From NCBI GenBank assembly GCA_965249615.1, contig CBDFMI010000005.1, positions 62,001 through 126,000 on the forward strand: 64,000 nt of DNA, written 5' to 3'. This document shows, one piece after another, positions 33,514-43,294 of the stretch. Position numbers and translations under genes: made by a program. This DNA is from G963555815 sp965249615 [NCBI: bacterium]. GTDB lineage: Bacteria; UBA8248; JACPRG01. The notes under the pieces are model-generated. The model was not told where the DNA came from and ran no database searches. It saw only the letters and a list, made by a program, of their open reading frames with translations. Every line of letters starts with the position of its first letter. The first letter of the stretch is position 1.

Positions 33514-34437
33514 TCACGGAACCGACGAGGTGTCCTGGGGTTCTTCGCTCGCCTTCTTGACGGAGAATGGGGTAATGACGATTTCGATGCGGCGGTTTTG
33601 CTGGCGGCCTTCCAGTGTGCCGTTGCTGGCAACGGGCTGGTATTTCGAAAACCCAACGGCCGAGAGGAGGGTTGGGTCCAATCCCACCTGGGTTTCTAGA
33701 TAGCGGACGACCGTTGTCGCCCGAAGTGTCGAGAGTTCCCAGTTGTCCCGGAAGCGGCCTGCGGTGGGGCGGACAGGGATATTGTCCGTGTGGCCCTCCA
33801 CCTGGATGCGCTTCCCTTCGACCCCCTTGAGGATCTGCCCCACCCTGTTGAGGATCCCCGTTCCTTCCTCGTTAATCTCGGCGCTCCCTATGGGAAAGAG
33901 GATTCGATTCAGCACGCTCAAATGGAGCCTTCCCTGGATCTCGCTGATCCGGATCTTTCCTTCACTCACCTCCCGCTCGAGATCCTGCACCAGGCGGTCG
34001 TAGACGGTGCTCCTTCGTTCCAGGCGCTCCTCCCGCTGTGTGGCCCGTGAGAGACGCGTCCGGTACACCCGAAGTCCCTCGGCAAGGGCGTCCCGGTCTT
34101 CCCGAAGGGTCTGGACCTCATTTTCAAGGAGGATGGCGTCCTCTTCGAGCCGGCGGTCCTTCGCTCGAAGCGCTTCGAGCTCCTCCTCCGCGCGGGCCAG
34201 ACGCTGCCCCGCCCCGGGTCCGCCCTCGTTCAGCTCGGCTTCAACCCCCTCGTAGGCGGTCTTCCACTCGCCGATGACGCTTAGAAGCTCCTCGTTCTCA
34301 CCCTGGAGGCCGCTGACGGTGGACCGAAGCTCTCGGGTCTCAGTCAATATGGACTGGTGCTCGTCGATGGGGACGCAGCCAAAGAGAAAGCCCAGAAGGA
34401 GCGGCGCCCACCTGCCCGTCTTCTTCGAAAGACCCAT
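33514..34437 (-). CDS. OmpA-family lipoprotein with coiled coil
   Basis: A 307-residue lipoprotein with lipobox LLLGFLFGC (Cys about 21), a long coiled coil (about 30-165, rich in Glu/Arg heptads) and a C-terminal OmpA/MotB peptidoglycan-binding domain. The domain is seen in the motif GHTDNIPVRP, then the NWELSTLRATTVVRYL helix and RQQNRRIEIVI. It probably ties the outer membrane to peptidoglycan. The layout resembles the OmpA-like proteins found near flagellar or chemotaxis genes, but here it sits next to NagZ. Confidence 0.9.
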   Translation of the reverse strand: MGLSKKTGRWAPLLLGFLFGCVPIDEHQSILTETRELRSTVSGLQGENEELLSVIGEWKTAYEGVEAELNEGGPGAGQRLARAEEELEALRAKDRRLEEDAILLENEVQTLREDRDALAEGLRVYRTRLSRATQREERLERRSTVYDRLVQDLEREVSEGKIRISEIQGRLHLSVLNRILFPIGSAEINEEGTGILNRVGQILKGVEGKRIQVEGHTDNIPVRPTAGRFRDNWELSTLRATTVVRYLETQVGLDPTLLSAVGFSKYQPVASNGTLEGRQQNRRIEIVITPFSVKKASEEPQDTSSVP

Positions 34438-34523
34438 CTCGAAGGCTCCTGCTCCTCAGGTTTAAAGCCGAAACGGAAGATCCGATCCCGAACGGAGAAT
34501 ATCATATCGAAGGGTCCGCGGGG

Positions 34524-35591
34524 TCACATTTTCCTTTTGGCCCGCCTAAAAACCTCCTCGATCAATCTTTGATGCTTCTCGCAGCCGATGAGAGAAAGCG
34601 GCCGGGCACGTTGGGGTTTCACTTTTGCCCGGCGGATCCGGGCGAGAGATTCTTCGAGGCGGCTCATCGGGAGCCTTCCCTCTTGAAAAGCCGCCCGGAG
34701 CTTTTTAGCTACCTCTCGCGGGCCCTTTTTGCCGTGGCAGATGAGCAGGAGGTCCGCCCCCGCCTCCAGGGCGAGAAGGGACGCCTCGGGGAGGGAGTGG
34801 TGTTGAGCGATGGCGCCCATCTGAAGGTCGTCCGTCAGGATGAGGCCCCGAAAACCCATCTTCTTTCTCAGGAGTCCCGTGACGATCTTTTTGGAGAGGG
34901 ACGAGGGACGCCCCGGGTCAAGGGCGGGGAAGACGACGTGGGCTGTCATCAAGGCGGGAAGGCCCGCCTTAAGAGCGGCCCGAAAGGGGATGAGCTCCCG
35001 GCCCAAGATCGTCCGCCGTGCCACACGGGACCGGGGAAGCTCCACGTGGGAGTCGCCCGTCGTCCCGCCGTGGCCTGGAAAGTGCTTTCCAACAGGCAGA
35101 AGACCCGCCCTCAGGATCCCCCTCACCGCCGCCGTCCCCAGCTCGGCCGCTGCATGGGGATCTCGGCCGAAGGCGCGATCCCCGATCACCCGGTTCTTCG
35201 GATTCGTCCAGACGTCCAGGACCGGTGAGAGGTGCATGTTGACCCCGATGGCTGAGAGTTCTAGAGCAGAGGCGAAGAAGGAGGCTTCGGTGAGAGCGGT
35301 GTCGCCCGTCTTTCCAAAAAGGGCCTGGGGGGGGAAACGACTAAAAGGTTTTGAGAGCCTTGAAACTCTTCCGCCCTCATGGTCGATGAGAATAAAAGGT
35401 TTTTGGGGCCTGACGAGGGCGCGGAGATGTTGGCAGAGATCGCGGAGCTGGGCCGGCGCTTTCGCGTTTCGCTCGAAGAGGATGAACCCGCCCGGGCGGA
35501 CCTCCTCGATGAGACGCCGATCACCTTCCGTGACCTTCTTTCCAGGAAGGCCCACGACGATGAGTTGGCCAATCTTCTCTTCAAGCTTCAT
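34524..35591 (-). CDS. nagZ: Glycoside hydrolase family 3, beta-N-acetylhexosaminidase (NagZ-like)
   Basis: A 355-residue cytoplasmic GH3 hydrolase that removes GlcNAc from muropeptides during peptidoglycan recycling. The NagZ signature KHFPGHGGTTGDSH (about 168-181) supplies the His/Asp pair, and the nucleophile Asp is in LILTDDLQMGAI (about 250). IDHEGGRVSR near residue 70 binds substrate. No signal peptide is seen. It lies next to the OmpA-like lipoprotein gene in the same direction. Confidence 0.92.
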   Translation of the reverse strand: MKLEEKIGQLIVVGLPGKKVTEGDRRLIEEVRPGGFILFERNAKAPAQLRDLCQHLRALVRPQKPFILIDHEGGRVSRLSKPFSRFPPQALFGKTGDTALTEASFFASALELSAIGVNMHLSPVLDVWTNPKNRVIGDRAFGRDPHAAAELGTAAVRGILRAGLLPVGKHFPGHGGTTGDSHVELPRSRVARRTILGRELIPFRAALKAGLPALMTAHVVFPALDPGRPSSLSKKIVTGLLRKKMGFRGLILTDDLQMGAIAQHHSLPEASLLALEAGADLLLICHGKKGPREVAKKLRAAFQEGRLPMSRLEESLARIRRAKVKPQRARPLSLIGCEKHQRLIEEVFRRAKRKM

Positions 35592-35725
35592 GGCGACGAT
35601 CTACTCCTCAATCACAACCCCTGAATCGTAGCACAAGGCTTTTGTGGCCACGCTCTCAGAAAGGTTTTCCCTGCACGATTCTGCAGGTGATATCATTAAA
35701 TCTCTTCTTACAGGAGAGAGTGCCC

Positions 35726-37105
35726 ATGATTCTTGGCCGAATGTCTCTAGTCGTCCTCCTTTTTTCCCTCCTCCTCGCGCTTCCCGCCGAGGGGGCCCGC
35801 CGGGTTGTTATTCTTGATCTTGAGAACCCGTCCGAGGGTCACCTCAAGGAAGAATTTAGCTGGATCGGCCTCAATGTGCCCGAAACCCTCGCTGGAAAGC
35901 TCTCGGAGATTCCGGGTGTCGAGGTGGTTGAGCGGGCCCAGTGGAAGAAGCTCATGGATGAGCTTCGCTTCTCCCTCGTTTCCTTCTTTGACCACGATGG
36001 GAAGGCCGCCGAGCTGGGAGAGCGGCTTGGGGCGCAGGTCATAGGTCTTGGCTCCTTTGTCGTCTTTGCGGGAAGTGTCAACGTTGACATCCGTTTTGTG
36101 GACGTCGAGACAGCGACGATTCTTGGGGCTTTGAATCGTGTGAGCCCAGTGGACGGTCGCCTCTTTGAGGCTGTTGCGGCCCTTGCCCTTGAGGCGGTCG
36201 AGGTCCTGAACCGGCGGGTGATAGGCGGCGAGGTGGCCTCCTTGCCTCCTGGGGAGGCGCTGAAAATCCCTGAGAGGACAAGGGGGAAGATCGAGAGACC
36301 TGGGACGAAGACCTTTGACGCTTATGCGCTGTATGGAAAGGGAAGGGAGGCCTATGAGCGAAACCCCTTGGATGAGGCCATTGCACTCCATCGGCAGGCC
36401 CTTGCCCTTGACCCGGACTACGCCGAGGCCTGACAAGACCTTGGAGAGGTCCTTCGAAAGCGCGGGAGGTTTAACGAGGCGGAGAAGGCGGTACGTCGCG
36501 CCCTTATTCTTTTCATAGAGAGAGGAGATGAGAAGGGGGAAGGGAATGCCCACAGAGACCTCGGCTTCGTCGCCTATGGCCGCGGGGCCTACGACGAGGC
36601 TGAGAGGCGCTTCCGGGAGAGCCTGGCGATTAGTAGGAAACTTGGCAACGAGCAAGATGTCGCAGCGGCGCTGAATAACCTCGGCGAGTTTGCCCGTAAC
36701 CGCGGTCGCTTCGACGAGGCTGAGATGCTCTACCGGGAGAGCCTGGCGATTAAAAGAAGACTTGGCAACGAGCTAGATGTCGCAGCGGTGCTGCACAACC
36801 TTGGCGAGGTCGCCGAGAGCCGCGGGCGCACCGACGAGGCCGAGAGGCTCTACCAGGAGAGCCTAGCGATTGATAGGGGGGGTAGGAGTATCTATTCGCC
36901 AGGCGTTGCAAACACGCTTTTCAACCTCGCCATCCTCGCAAGAGACCGGGGCTCAACGGACCAGGCCATCGACTATGCGTTCCGTTCCCTTGAGATCTCC
37001 CGCAGGACAGGAGGCCCATTAGCGGCCCAAGCTGAACGACTCCTCCGACAGCTTGGGGGACCGATAGATGTCATCCATCCTCCAAGCCCAGCCCCCCCAC
37101 CTTAA
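35726..37105 (+). pseudogene. CsgG-like/TPR secreted protein interrupted by in-frame TGA
   Basis: A continuous frame of 460 codons broken only by a TGA at codon 236 (36431-36433). The N-terminus has a signal peptide (LVVLLFSLLLALPAEG). A CsgG/FlgO-like domain follows (VVILDLENPSEG, EVVERAQWKKL, GAQVIGLGSF). Beyond the stop lie four to five TPR repeats (YAEA-stop-QDLGEVLRKRG, then AALNNLGEFARNRGRFDEAE and so on). The stop sits at the Trp position of a TPR helix (A-W-x-x-L-G), one base from TGG. It may be a true nonsense mutation, a sequencing error or readthrough. AGGAGAGAG precedes the ATG. The TPR units are highly alike in DNA sequence, which suggests recent repeat expansion. Confidence 0.8.
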
Positions 37106-37242
37106 AGAGCCCTTTGCAGATCTTGTCGTAGATTGCTTCCTCCACCCGAGAGAAGCCCCAGACAAAAACCCATAGACAAGCCTATGGTGGCTTGATAATG
37201 TTGAATTTGTGAGCCGTCGGGCCCTTGGGAGATTTTTGTTAC

Positions 37243-38202
37243 ATGGTCAAGGAGCTGGCAAAGCGCGTCTTTGAGATCGAGGCCAAGGCCATCTTGGACC
37301 TCATCCCCCGGCTGGACGAGAGTTTTAGTCGCGCCGTGGAGCTCCTACTGGCCTGTCGTGGGCGGATCGTGGTGAGCGGGATGGGGAAATCCGGCCTCAT
37401 TGGCCGAAAAATCGCCTCGACCCTCTGCAGCATCGGCGCCCCGGCCCTCTTCCTGCACCCGGCCGAGGGTGCCCACGGGGACGCGGGGATGATGGCGCGG
37501 GGCGATGTGGTCCTCGCCATCTCCAATAGCGGCGAGACAGAGGAGCTTCTCTCCCTCCTCCCGATGGTCCGGCGCCTCGGGGTCCAGCTCATCAGCCTGA
37601 CGGGAAACCCCCGCTCCTCCCTCAGCGAGCGCAGCGAGGTGACGCTGGACATCAGCGTGGCCGAGGAGGCCTCTCCCCTGGAGGTTGTCCCGACGGCCAG
37701 CACCGCGGCGGCCCTCGCCATGGGCGACGCCCTGGCCATCGCCCTTCTTGAGCGAAAGGGCGTCAAGGCCGAGGACTTCGCCGCCTATCATCCGGGCGGG
37801 GCCGTGGGGAAACGCCTCCTCCTCCAGGTCGGAGATCTGATGCACACGGGCGAGGCCATCCCAAAAGTCGCGCCGGACACCCCTTTTAAGGACGTTATCT
37901 ATGAGATTTCCTCCAAGCGCCTGGGCATGACGGCCGTGGTGGACGGCGGCGGGGCCCTCTGCGGCGTCATCACGGATGGAGACCTTCGCCGCACCATGGA
38001 GAGCTCGACAGACGTCTATCAGGCCCAGGCCAGCCAGATCATGACGAAGGCACCAAAGCTCATTGGCGAAAAGGACCTGGCCGCCAAGGCTGTCCGGGTG
38101 ATGGAGGATTTTAGTATCACCGCCCTTATGATCGTGGATGAGAAACAGCGTCCCTGCGGCATCATCCACCTCCATGACCTCCTCAAAGCCGGCATCGTCT
38201 GA
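37243..38202 (+). CDS. kdsD: D-arabinose 5-phosphate isomerase (KdsD-like)
   Basis: A 319-residue sugar isomerase. The SIS domain covers about 35-165 (VVSGMGKSGLIG, ISNSGETEELL), and a pair of CBS domains covers about 195-315. It turns ribulose 5-phosphate into arabinose 5-phosphate, the precursor of Kdo. I use the ATG at 37243; a TTG at 37225 would add six residues. It lies six bases before kdsC, so the two Kdo steps are coupled. Kdo implies lipopolysaccharide in this organism. Confidence 0.95.
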   Translation: MVKELAKRVFEIEAKAILDLIPRLDESFSRAVELLLACRGRIVVSGMGKSGLIGRKIASTLCSIGAPALFLHPAEGAHGDAGMMARGDVVLAISNSGETEELLSLLPMVRRLGVQLISLTGNPRSSLSERSEVTLDISVAEEASPLEVVPTASTAAALAMGDALAIALLERKGVKAEDFAAYHPGGAVGKRLLLQVGDLMHTGEAIPKVAPDTPFKDVIYEISSKRLGMTAVVDGGGALCGVITDGDLRRTMESSTDVYQAQASQIMTKAPKLIGEKDLAAKAVRVMEDFSITALMIVDEKQRPCGIIHLHDLLKAGIV

Positions 38203-38208
38203 CCATTT

Positions 38209-38733
38209 ATGGACCGAGACAGGGCCCAAAAGATTAAGCTCCTGATTCTGGACGTGGACGGAGTCCAGACCGATGGGGGTATCTACATCGGGGGCAGGGG
38301 AGATCCCCTTCGCCGCTTTGACATCCGGGACGGGACCGGCATCTATATTGCCATTGAGGCGGGGATTCGAGTCGCCTTCATGAGCGGGAAGTCCTCCCGG
38401 GCTGTCAGGAAGCGGGCCGCTGATCTCGGTGTCAAGGATGTCTTCGAAGGCCTGCGTGACAAGGGCGAGGCCTACGAGCGCCTAAAATCCAAGTATGGTT
38501 TCATTGATGAAGAGGTGGCGTTTGTGGGAGACGATGTCATCGACCTCCCGGTCCTTCGGCAGGTGGGCCTTGCCATCGCCGTGGGAGACGCCGTCGAGGA
38601 AGTCCAACAGGTTGCTCATCGGGTCACTGTCCGCCCCGGCGGGCGAGGGGCGGTGAGAGAGGTGGTGGAATACATTCTCAGGGCCCAGGGGAAGTGGGAG
38701 GAGATTGTGCAGAGGCGCTACGGCCTCCTTTGA
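38209..38733 (+). CDS. kdsC: 3-deoxy-D-manno-octulosonate 8-phosphate phosphatase
   Basis: A 174-residue HAD phosphatase of the C0 type (tetramer-forming, no cap). The nucleophile motif DVDGVQTDG is at about 15-23, motif II is FMSGKSSRAV and motif III/IV is FVGDDVIDLPVL. It removes phosphate from Kdo 8-phosphate. It follows kdsD by six bases and precedes the mutase gene. Confidence 0.95.
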   Translation: MDRDRAQKIKLLILDVDGVQTDGGIYIGGRGDPLRRFDIRDGTGIYIAIEAGIRVAFMSGKSSRAVRKRAADLGVKDVFEGLRDKGEAYERLKSKYGFIDEEVAFVGDDVIDLPVLRQVGLAIAVGDAVEEVQQVAHRVTVRPGGRGAVREVVEYILRAQGKWEEIVQRRYGLL

Positions 38734-38791
38734 GAGGGCTTGTCTGCCGCCTCTTCTTTGATGGGAAGCGACGCCTCGGTGAGGGTGAAAC

Positions 38792-40450
38792 ATGAGCAAG
38801 GCAGACTCCGCCCGGCACCAGTGGGAAGACGAAATTCTTCAGCCCGCACTGAAACGCTGTTCCGAGCTCAAGAAAACCTTTCAGACTGATTCTCAGATCC
38901 CCGTTGAGCGTCTTTATACGCCGGCCGATGGGCCGGACTATGCGGAAAAGGTGGGATTTCCGGGCGCTTTTCCTTTCACCCGGGGGATCCAGCCTACGAT
39001 GTACCGGGCCCGCCCCTGGACCATGCGCCAGTGCGCGGGATTCGCCTCCGCCAAGGAATCCAACCGCCGATATCGATATCTCCTGGAGAGGGGCGTGGCA
39101 GGTCTCAGCATCGCCTTCGACCTCCCCACACAGATCGGCTATGACTCGGACAACCCCCTGGTCGAGGGGGAGGTGGGGCGGGTGGGGGTCGGCATCGACT
39201 CCCTTGCGGACATGGAGATCCTCTTCGACGGGATCCCATTGGACCGAGTCAGCACCTCGATGACCATCAATGCGACGGCGGCCATCCTCTTCGCCATGTA
39301 CATCGCCGTTGGGGACAAGCAGGGGGTCCCCCGGTCCTCCCTTCAGGGAACCGTCCAGAACGACATCCTGAAGGAGTACATCGCCCGGGGAACCTACATC
39401 TTTCCCCCAAAACCCTCCCTTCGGATCATCACCGACATGTTCGCCTTCTCATTGAAGGAGGTCCCCAAATATCACCCCATCAGCGTGAGCGGCTACCATC
39501 TTCGGGAGGCGGGGGCGACAGCGGTCCAGGAGGTGGCCTTCACCCTGGCCGACGGGATCGCCTACATAGAGGCGGCCCTTCGAGCGGGGATTGGCGTGGA
39601 CACCCTGGGAGAGCGCCTCTCCTTCTTCTTCGCCGCCCACAACCACTTTCTGGAGGAGGTGGCCAAGTTCCGGGCCGCAAGACGCCTCTGGTCCCGGACG
39701 CTTCGCGAGCGGTTCGGCGCCCAGTCGGAACGGGCCTGCATGCTCCGCTTTCACACCCAGACGGCCGGGGTCACCCTCACGGCGCAGCAGCCCAAGAACA
39801 ATATTGTCCGGGTGACCCTCCAAGCCCTGGCCGCTGTCCTTGGCGGGACCCAGTCCCTTCACACCAATTCCTACGATGAGGCCCTGGCGCTTCCCGCCGA
39901 AGAGGCAGTCTCTCTTGTCCTTCGGACCCAGCAGGTCATCGCCAACGAGTCGGGTGTGACGGACACCGTCGACCCCCTTGGAGGTTCCTGCGCCATTGAA
40001 GCCTTGACGGACGCCATTGAGGAAAAGGCGGCCGAGTATATCGAGCGGATCGACGGGATGGGTGGAATGTTGAAGGCCATCGAAACGGGGTGGGTTCAGC
40101 AAGAGATCCAAGAGGCGGCTTACCGCCATCAGCAGGCGGTGGAGGCAAAGGAGACCATTGTCGTCGGCCTGAACAAGTATCAGGAGGGCGCCGAGGAGGG
40201 CCGGCCCGAGATGTTGCGAATTGACCTCGCCGCTGAGGAGGCCCAGAAGCAGAGACTTTCCCGCCTCAAGGCCGAACGAGATGGACGCGCTGTTGAGGAG
40301 GCGCTAAAGGCCGTCCGAGCTGCCGCCCAAGGGAAGGAGAACCTCATGCCTCCGCTCCTGAACGCCGTCAAGGTCTACGCGACCGTGGGGGAGATCTCCG
40401 ACGTCCTCCGGGAGGTCTTCGGAGAGCATCAGGGGTCCACCCAGATCTAG
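38792..40450 (+). CDS. Methylmalonyl-CoA mutase-type acyl-CoA mutase, large (substrate-binding) subunit
   Basis: A 552-residue protein equal to the TIM-barrel part of B12-dependent acyl-CoA mutases, with no C-terminal cobalamin domain. It therefore needs a small subunit encoded elsewhere. It shows the mutase signatures [20 protein letters not shown] (about 69-88), [16 protein letters not shown] and [17 protein letters not shown]. The substrate specificity (methylmalonyl-, isobutyryl- or ethylmalonyl-CoA) is not resolved by eye. GTGAGGGTGAAAC before the ATG is a plausible ribosome site. It probably feeds propionate or branched-chain carbon into central metabolism. Confidence 0.93.
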   Translation: MSKADSARHQWEDEILQPALKRCSELKKTFQTDSQIPVERLYTPADGPDYAEKVGFPGAFPFTRGIQPTMYRARPWTMRQCAGFASAKESNRRYRYLLERGVAGLSIAFDLPTQIGYDSDNPLVEGEVGRVGVGIDSLADMEILFDGIPLDRVSTSMTINATAAILFAMYIAVGDKQGVPRSSLQGTVQNDILKEYIARGTYIFPPKPSLRIITDMFAFSLKEVPKYHPISVSGYHLREAGATAVQEVAFTLADGIAYIEAALRAGIGVDTLGERLSFFFAAHNHFLEEVAKFRAARRLWSRTLRERFGAQSERACMLRFHTQTAGVTLTAQQPKNNIVRVTLQALAAVLGGTQSLHTNSYDEALALPAEEAVSLVLRTQQVIANESGVTDTVDPLGGSCAIEALTDAIEEKAAEYIERIDGMGGMLKAIETGWVQQEIQEAAYRHQQAVEAKETIVVGLNKYQEGAEEGRPEMLRIDLAAEEAQKQRLSRLKAERDGRAVEEALKAVRAAAQGKENLMPPLLNAVKVYATVGEISDVLREVFGEHQGSTQI

Positions 40451-40572
40451 ATCGACGAGGCACGATGGAGTAGACTGGCTTTCTCGTCTCTGGGTCCTTT
40501 CCTGCCGCGATCCTGTCAAGGAGATATCGATCAAGCGAGGGTGACCTGCGCTTACCCTGCGAAAAGTGAGGC

Positions 40573-43221
40573 ATGACCGGAAACGAGATTCGACAGAAAT
40601 TTTTGGATTACTTTGAGCGGCACGACCACCAGGTGGTCCGAAGCTCCCCCCTTGTCCCGGTGGGCGACCCAACCCTCCTCTTCACGAACGCCGGGATGGT
40701 CCAGTTCAAGGGGGTTTTTACGGGCGCCGAGCAACGGGATTACCGCCGGGCGGCCTCCTCGCAGAAATGCCTTCGCGTGAGCGGAAAGCACAACGACCTC
40801 GAGAGGGTCGGCTTCACGGCCCGCCACCACACCTTCTTTGAGATGCTGGGAAATTTTTCGTTCGGGGACTACTTCAAGGAGGAGGCCATCGAGCTGGGCT
40901 GGGGATTCTTGGTGGATGAGATGGGTATTCCCGCCAAGAATCTGTGGGTCTCCGTCTTCGAAAAAGACGACGAGGCTTTTCGTCTCTGGAGTGAAAAGAT
41001 GGGGGTCCCGGAAGGGCGGATCCTCAGAAGGGGCGAGAAGGACAACTACTGGTCCATGGGGGAGACGGGCCCCTGCGGCCCCTGCTCGGAGATCCTCCTG
41101 GATCTGGAGCCCTCGTCCTCCCCTCCTTCCGAAGAAGACCTTGAGTCGGACCGCTTCCTTGAGATATGGAACCTCGTCTTCATGCAGTTTGTGCGGTCGG
41201 AAGACGGGAAACAAAACCCCCTCCCAAAGCCCAGCATCGACACGGGGATGGGCCTGGAGCGCCTTTGCACCGTCCTTCAGGGGGTGACGAGCAATTTTCA
41301 CACAGACCTCCTCCTTCCCCTCATCCGTTTCACGGAAGGGTTTACAGAAAAACGCTACGACCTGCAGAAAGATTTTTACGACCGGGTTCACATGAGCTTT
41401 CGGGTCATTGCGGATCACGTCCGGGCCATCGCCTTCCTGGTGGCGGACGGGGTCCTTCCTTCTAACGAAGGCCGGGGCTATGTGCTCAGGCGGATCTTGA
41501 GAAGAGCGGCAAGACACGGGCGTCTCCTCGGGATCGGCGACCCCTTCCTCTACCGGGCCGTCGAAGAGGTGACGAACCTCATGAAGGATTTTTATCCCGA
41601 GCTCCGGGACGCCCTCACCTATATTTCCCGCGTCACCCTGGCGGAGGAAGAGCGTTTTGTCCACGCCTTGGACCAGGGGCTCCCTATCCTCTCGGACCTC
41701 ATCGCCGGGGGGAAAGAGAAAGGGACTATTGACGGAAAGGCCCTTTTCAAGCTCTATGACACGCACGGGTTTCCCCTCGATCTCGCCGAGGACGCCGCCG
41801 CCGAAGGGGGGCTTAGTCTGGATCTGGACGGCTTCAACGAGGCCATGGAGGAGCAGCGGGTGCGGGCCCGCGCCTCCTGGAAGGGTTTTGGGGAAGGGGT
41901 GGTTTCCCCTGCCCATCAGGCCCTGAAAAAGGATTTTTCTCCCGTTCACTTTGTGGGCTACGAAAAGCCCTCCTGTCAGGCCAAGGTCCTGGCCCTTGTG
42001 AAGGGAGAAAAACCGGCCAAAGAGGCAGCGCAGGGAGAAGAGGCAGAAATTCTTCTCGATCAGACGCCTTTTTACGCAGAGGCGGGAGGGCAGGTGGGAG
42101 ACCAGGGGGTCCTGGAAGGCGAAAAGGTCCGCTTCCTGGTCGAGGACTGCCAGGCCCCGATGCCCGGATACCGGCTTCACCGGGGAAGGGTAGAGCAGGG
42201 AATTTTGAGGGTCGGAGACGAAGTGGAAGCCCGTGTGGACCAGGAAAGACGTGGGAGGACAGTTCTCAACCACACAGCGACCCATCTCCTTCACGCCGCC
42301 CTGCGCGAGATTTTAGGGGACCACGTGAAGCAGGCGGGGTCCCTGGTCGCGCCAGACCGGCTCCGGTTTGACTACACTCATTTTTCCCCTCTTAAACCCG
42401 GCGAGCGACAGCGTCTTGAGGAACGGGTCAACGAGCACGTCCGACAGGACGCCCCCGTCACCTGGAAGCAGAGGAAATTGGAGGAGGCCCTGGCGGAGGG
42501 GGCCATGGCGCTCTTTGGCGAAAAGTATGAGGAGCGGGTCCGGGTGGTCTCTGTCGAGGGCGTGAGCAAGGAGCTCTGCGGGGGGACGCACACGAGGGCC
42601 TCGGGGAAGATTGGCCTCTTCAAGATCGTCCATGAGGGGAGTGTGGCGGCGGGCGTGAGACGGATTGAGGCCGTGACGGGATCTGGAGCATTGGCCCATG
42701 TCCGGCAGGAGGAGTCGGCGTTTCAGCAGGTTGGAGACCTCCTGAAGGTCTCGCCCCTGAAGGCGCCGGAGAAGTTGAAGAAACTGATGGCAGAAGAGCG
42801 TGAGCTGAAACGGGAGATTCAAAAGCTTCGCCAGCGTCTCGACTTGGGGTTGACAGAAGACCTCCTCGCGAAAGTAAAGGAGCTGGACGGCGTGCCCGTC
42901 CTGGTGACCCGGGTTGAGGAGTCGGATCCGAAGGGGATGCGAGGGCTCATCGACACCTTCAAGGGCAAAATTCGTTCGGGAATCGTGGTCCTCGGAGCGA
43001 TCGACAAGGAAAAAGCGATCCTCTCAGCGGGTGTCACGAAAGATCTGACGGGGCGTTTTCACGCCGGTGAAATCCTCAAGGCGAGCGTGGCCGTTGTTGG
43101 CGGGACCGGGGGCGGGCGGCCCGACTTCGCCCAAGCGGGGGGCAAAGAGGCTTCTAAGCTTGACGAGGCTCTGGACAAGGCCCTGGAGGTCATCCAGCAC
43201 ACGATCCAGCAGACCTCCTGA
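40573..43221 (+). CDS. alaS: Alanine-tRNA ligase
   Basis: A full-length 882-residue AlaRS: class II catalytic core (motif 1 VGDPTLLFTNAGMVQFK, motif 2 ARHHTFFEMLGNFSFG), tRNA-recognition domain, editing domain with zinc-binding HTATHLLHAAL (about 560) and CGGTHTRASGKIG (about 665), and a C-terminal C-Ala/DHHA1 domain with GGTGGGRPDFAQAGG. The start is the ATG at 40573. No leader or T-box was recognised in the 122 bases upstream. Confidence 0.97.
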   Translation: MTGNEIRQKFLDYFERHDHQVVRSSPLVPVGDPTLLFTNAGMVQFKGVFTGAEQRDYRRAASSQKCLRVSGKHNDLERVGFTARHHTFFEMLGNFSFGDYFKEEAIELGWGFLVDEMGIPAKNLWVSVFEKDDEAFRLWSEKMGVPEGRILRRGEKDNYWSMGETGPCGPCSEILLDLEPSSSPPSEEDLESDRFLEIWNLVFMQFVRSEDGKQNPLPKPSIDTGMGLERLCTVLQGVTSNFHTDLLLPLIRFTEGFTEKRYDLQKDFYDRVHMSFRVIADHVRAIAFLVADGVLPSNEGRGYVLRRILRRAARHGRLLGIGDPFLYRAVEEVTNLMKDFYPELRDALTYISRVTLAEEERFVHALDQGLPILSDLIAGGKEKGTIDGKALFKLYDTHGFPLDLAEDAAAEGGLSLDLDGFNEAMEEQRVRARASWKGFGEGVVSPAHQALKKDFSPVHFVGYEKPSCQAKVLALVKGEKPAKEAAQGEEAEILLDQTPFYAEAGGQVGDQGVLEGEKVRFLVEDCQAPMPGYRLHRGRVEQGILRVGDEVEARVDQERRGRTVLNHTATHLLHAALREILGDHVKQAGSLVAPDRLRFDYTHFSPLKPGERQRLEERVNEHVRQDAPVTWKQRKLEEALAEGAMALFGEKYEERVRVVSVEGVSKELCGGTHTRASGKIGLFKIVHEGSVAAGVRRIEAVTGSGALAHVRQEESAFQQVGDLLKVSPLKAPEKLKKLMAEERELKREIQKLRQRLDLGLTEDLLAKVKELDGVPVLVTRVEESDPKGMRGLIDTFKGKIRSGIVVLGAIDKEKAILSAGVTKDLTGRFHAGEILKASVAVVGGTGGGRPDFAQAGGKEASKLDEALDKALEVIQHTIQQTS

Positions 43222-43294
43222 GCCTCGCGCGGGGCCCTTTTCCCTCGAAGGACATCTCGAGCGTTTTTAGAAGTCTTCTCCCTTTTGAGGGGCC

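Noticed and set aside
36431-36433. TGA in the TPR gene as a second selenocysteine codon
   Set aside because: The expected residue is Trp, and the hairpin after it (GACCU/AGGUC) begins only about five bases from the UGA, too close for a SECIS. A nonsense change or sequence error fits better.
37169-37186. Inverted repeat CCATAG/CTATGG between the TPR gene and kdsD as a terminator
   Set aside because: The stem is short and AT-containing, and no T tract follows.
40552-42294. A 580-codon leftward open frame opposite alaS
   Set aside because: It lies fully antisense to the clear alaS gene and has no domain; long antisense frames are expected in GC-rich codons.
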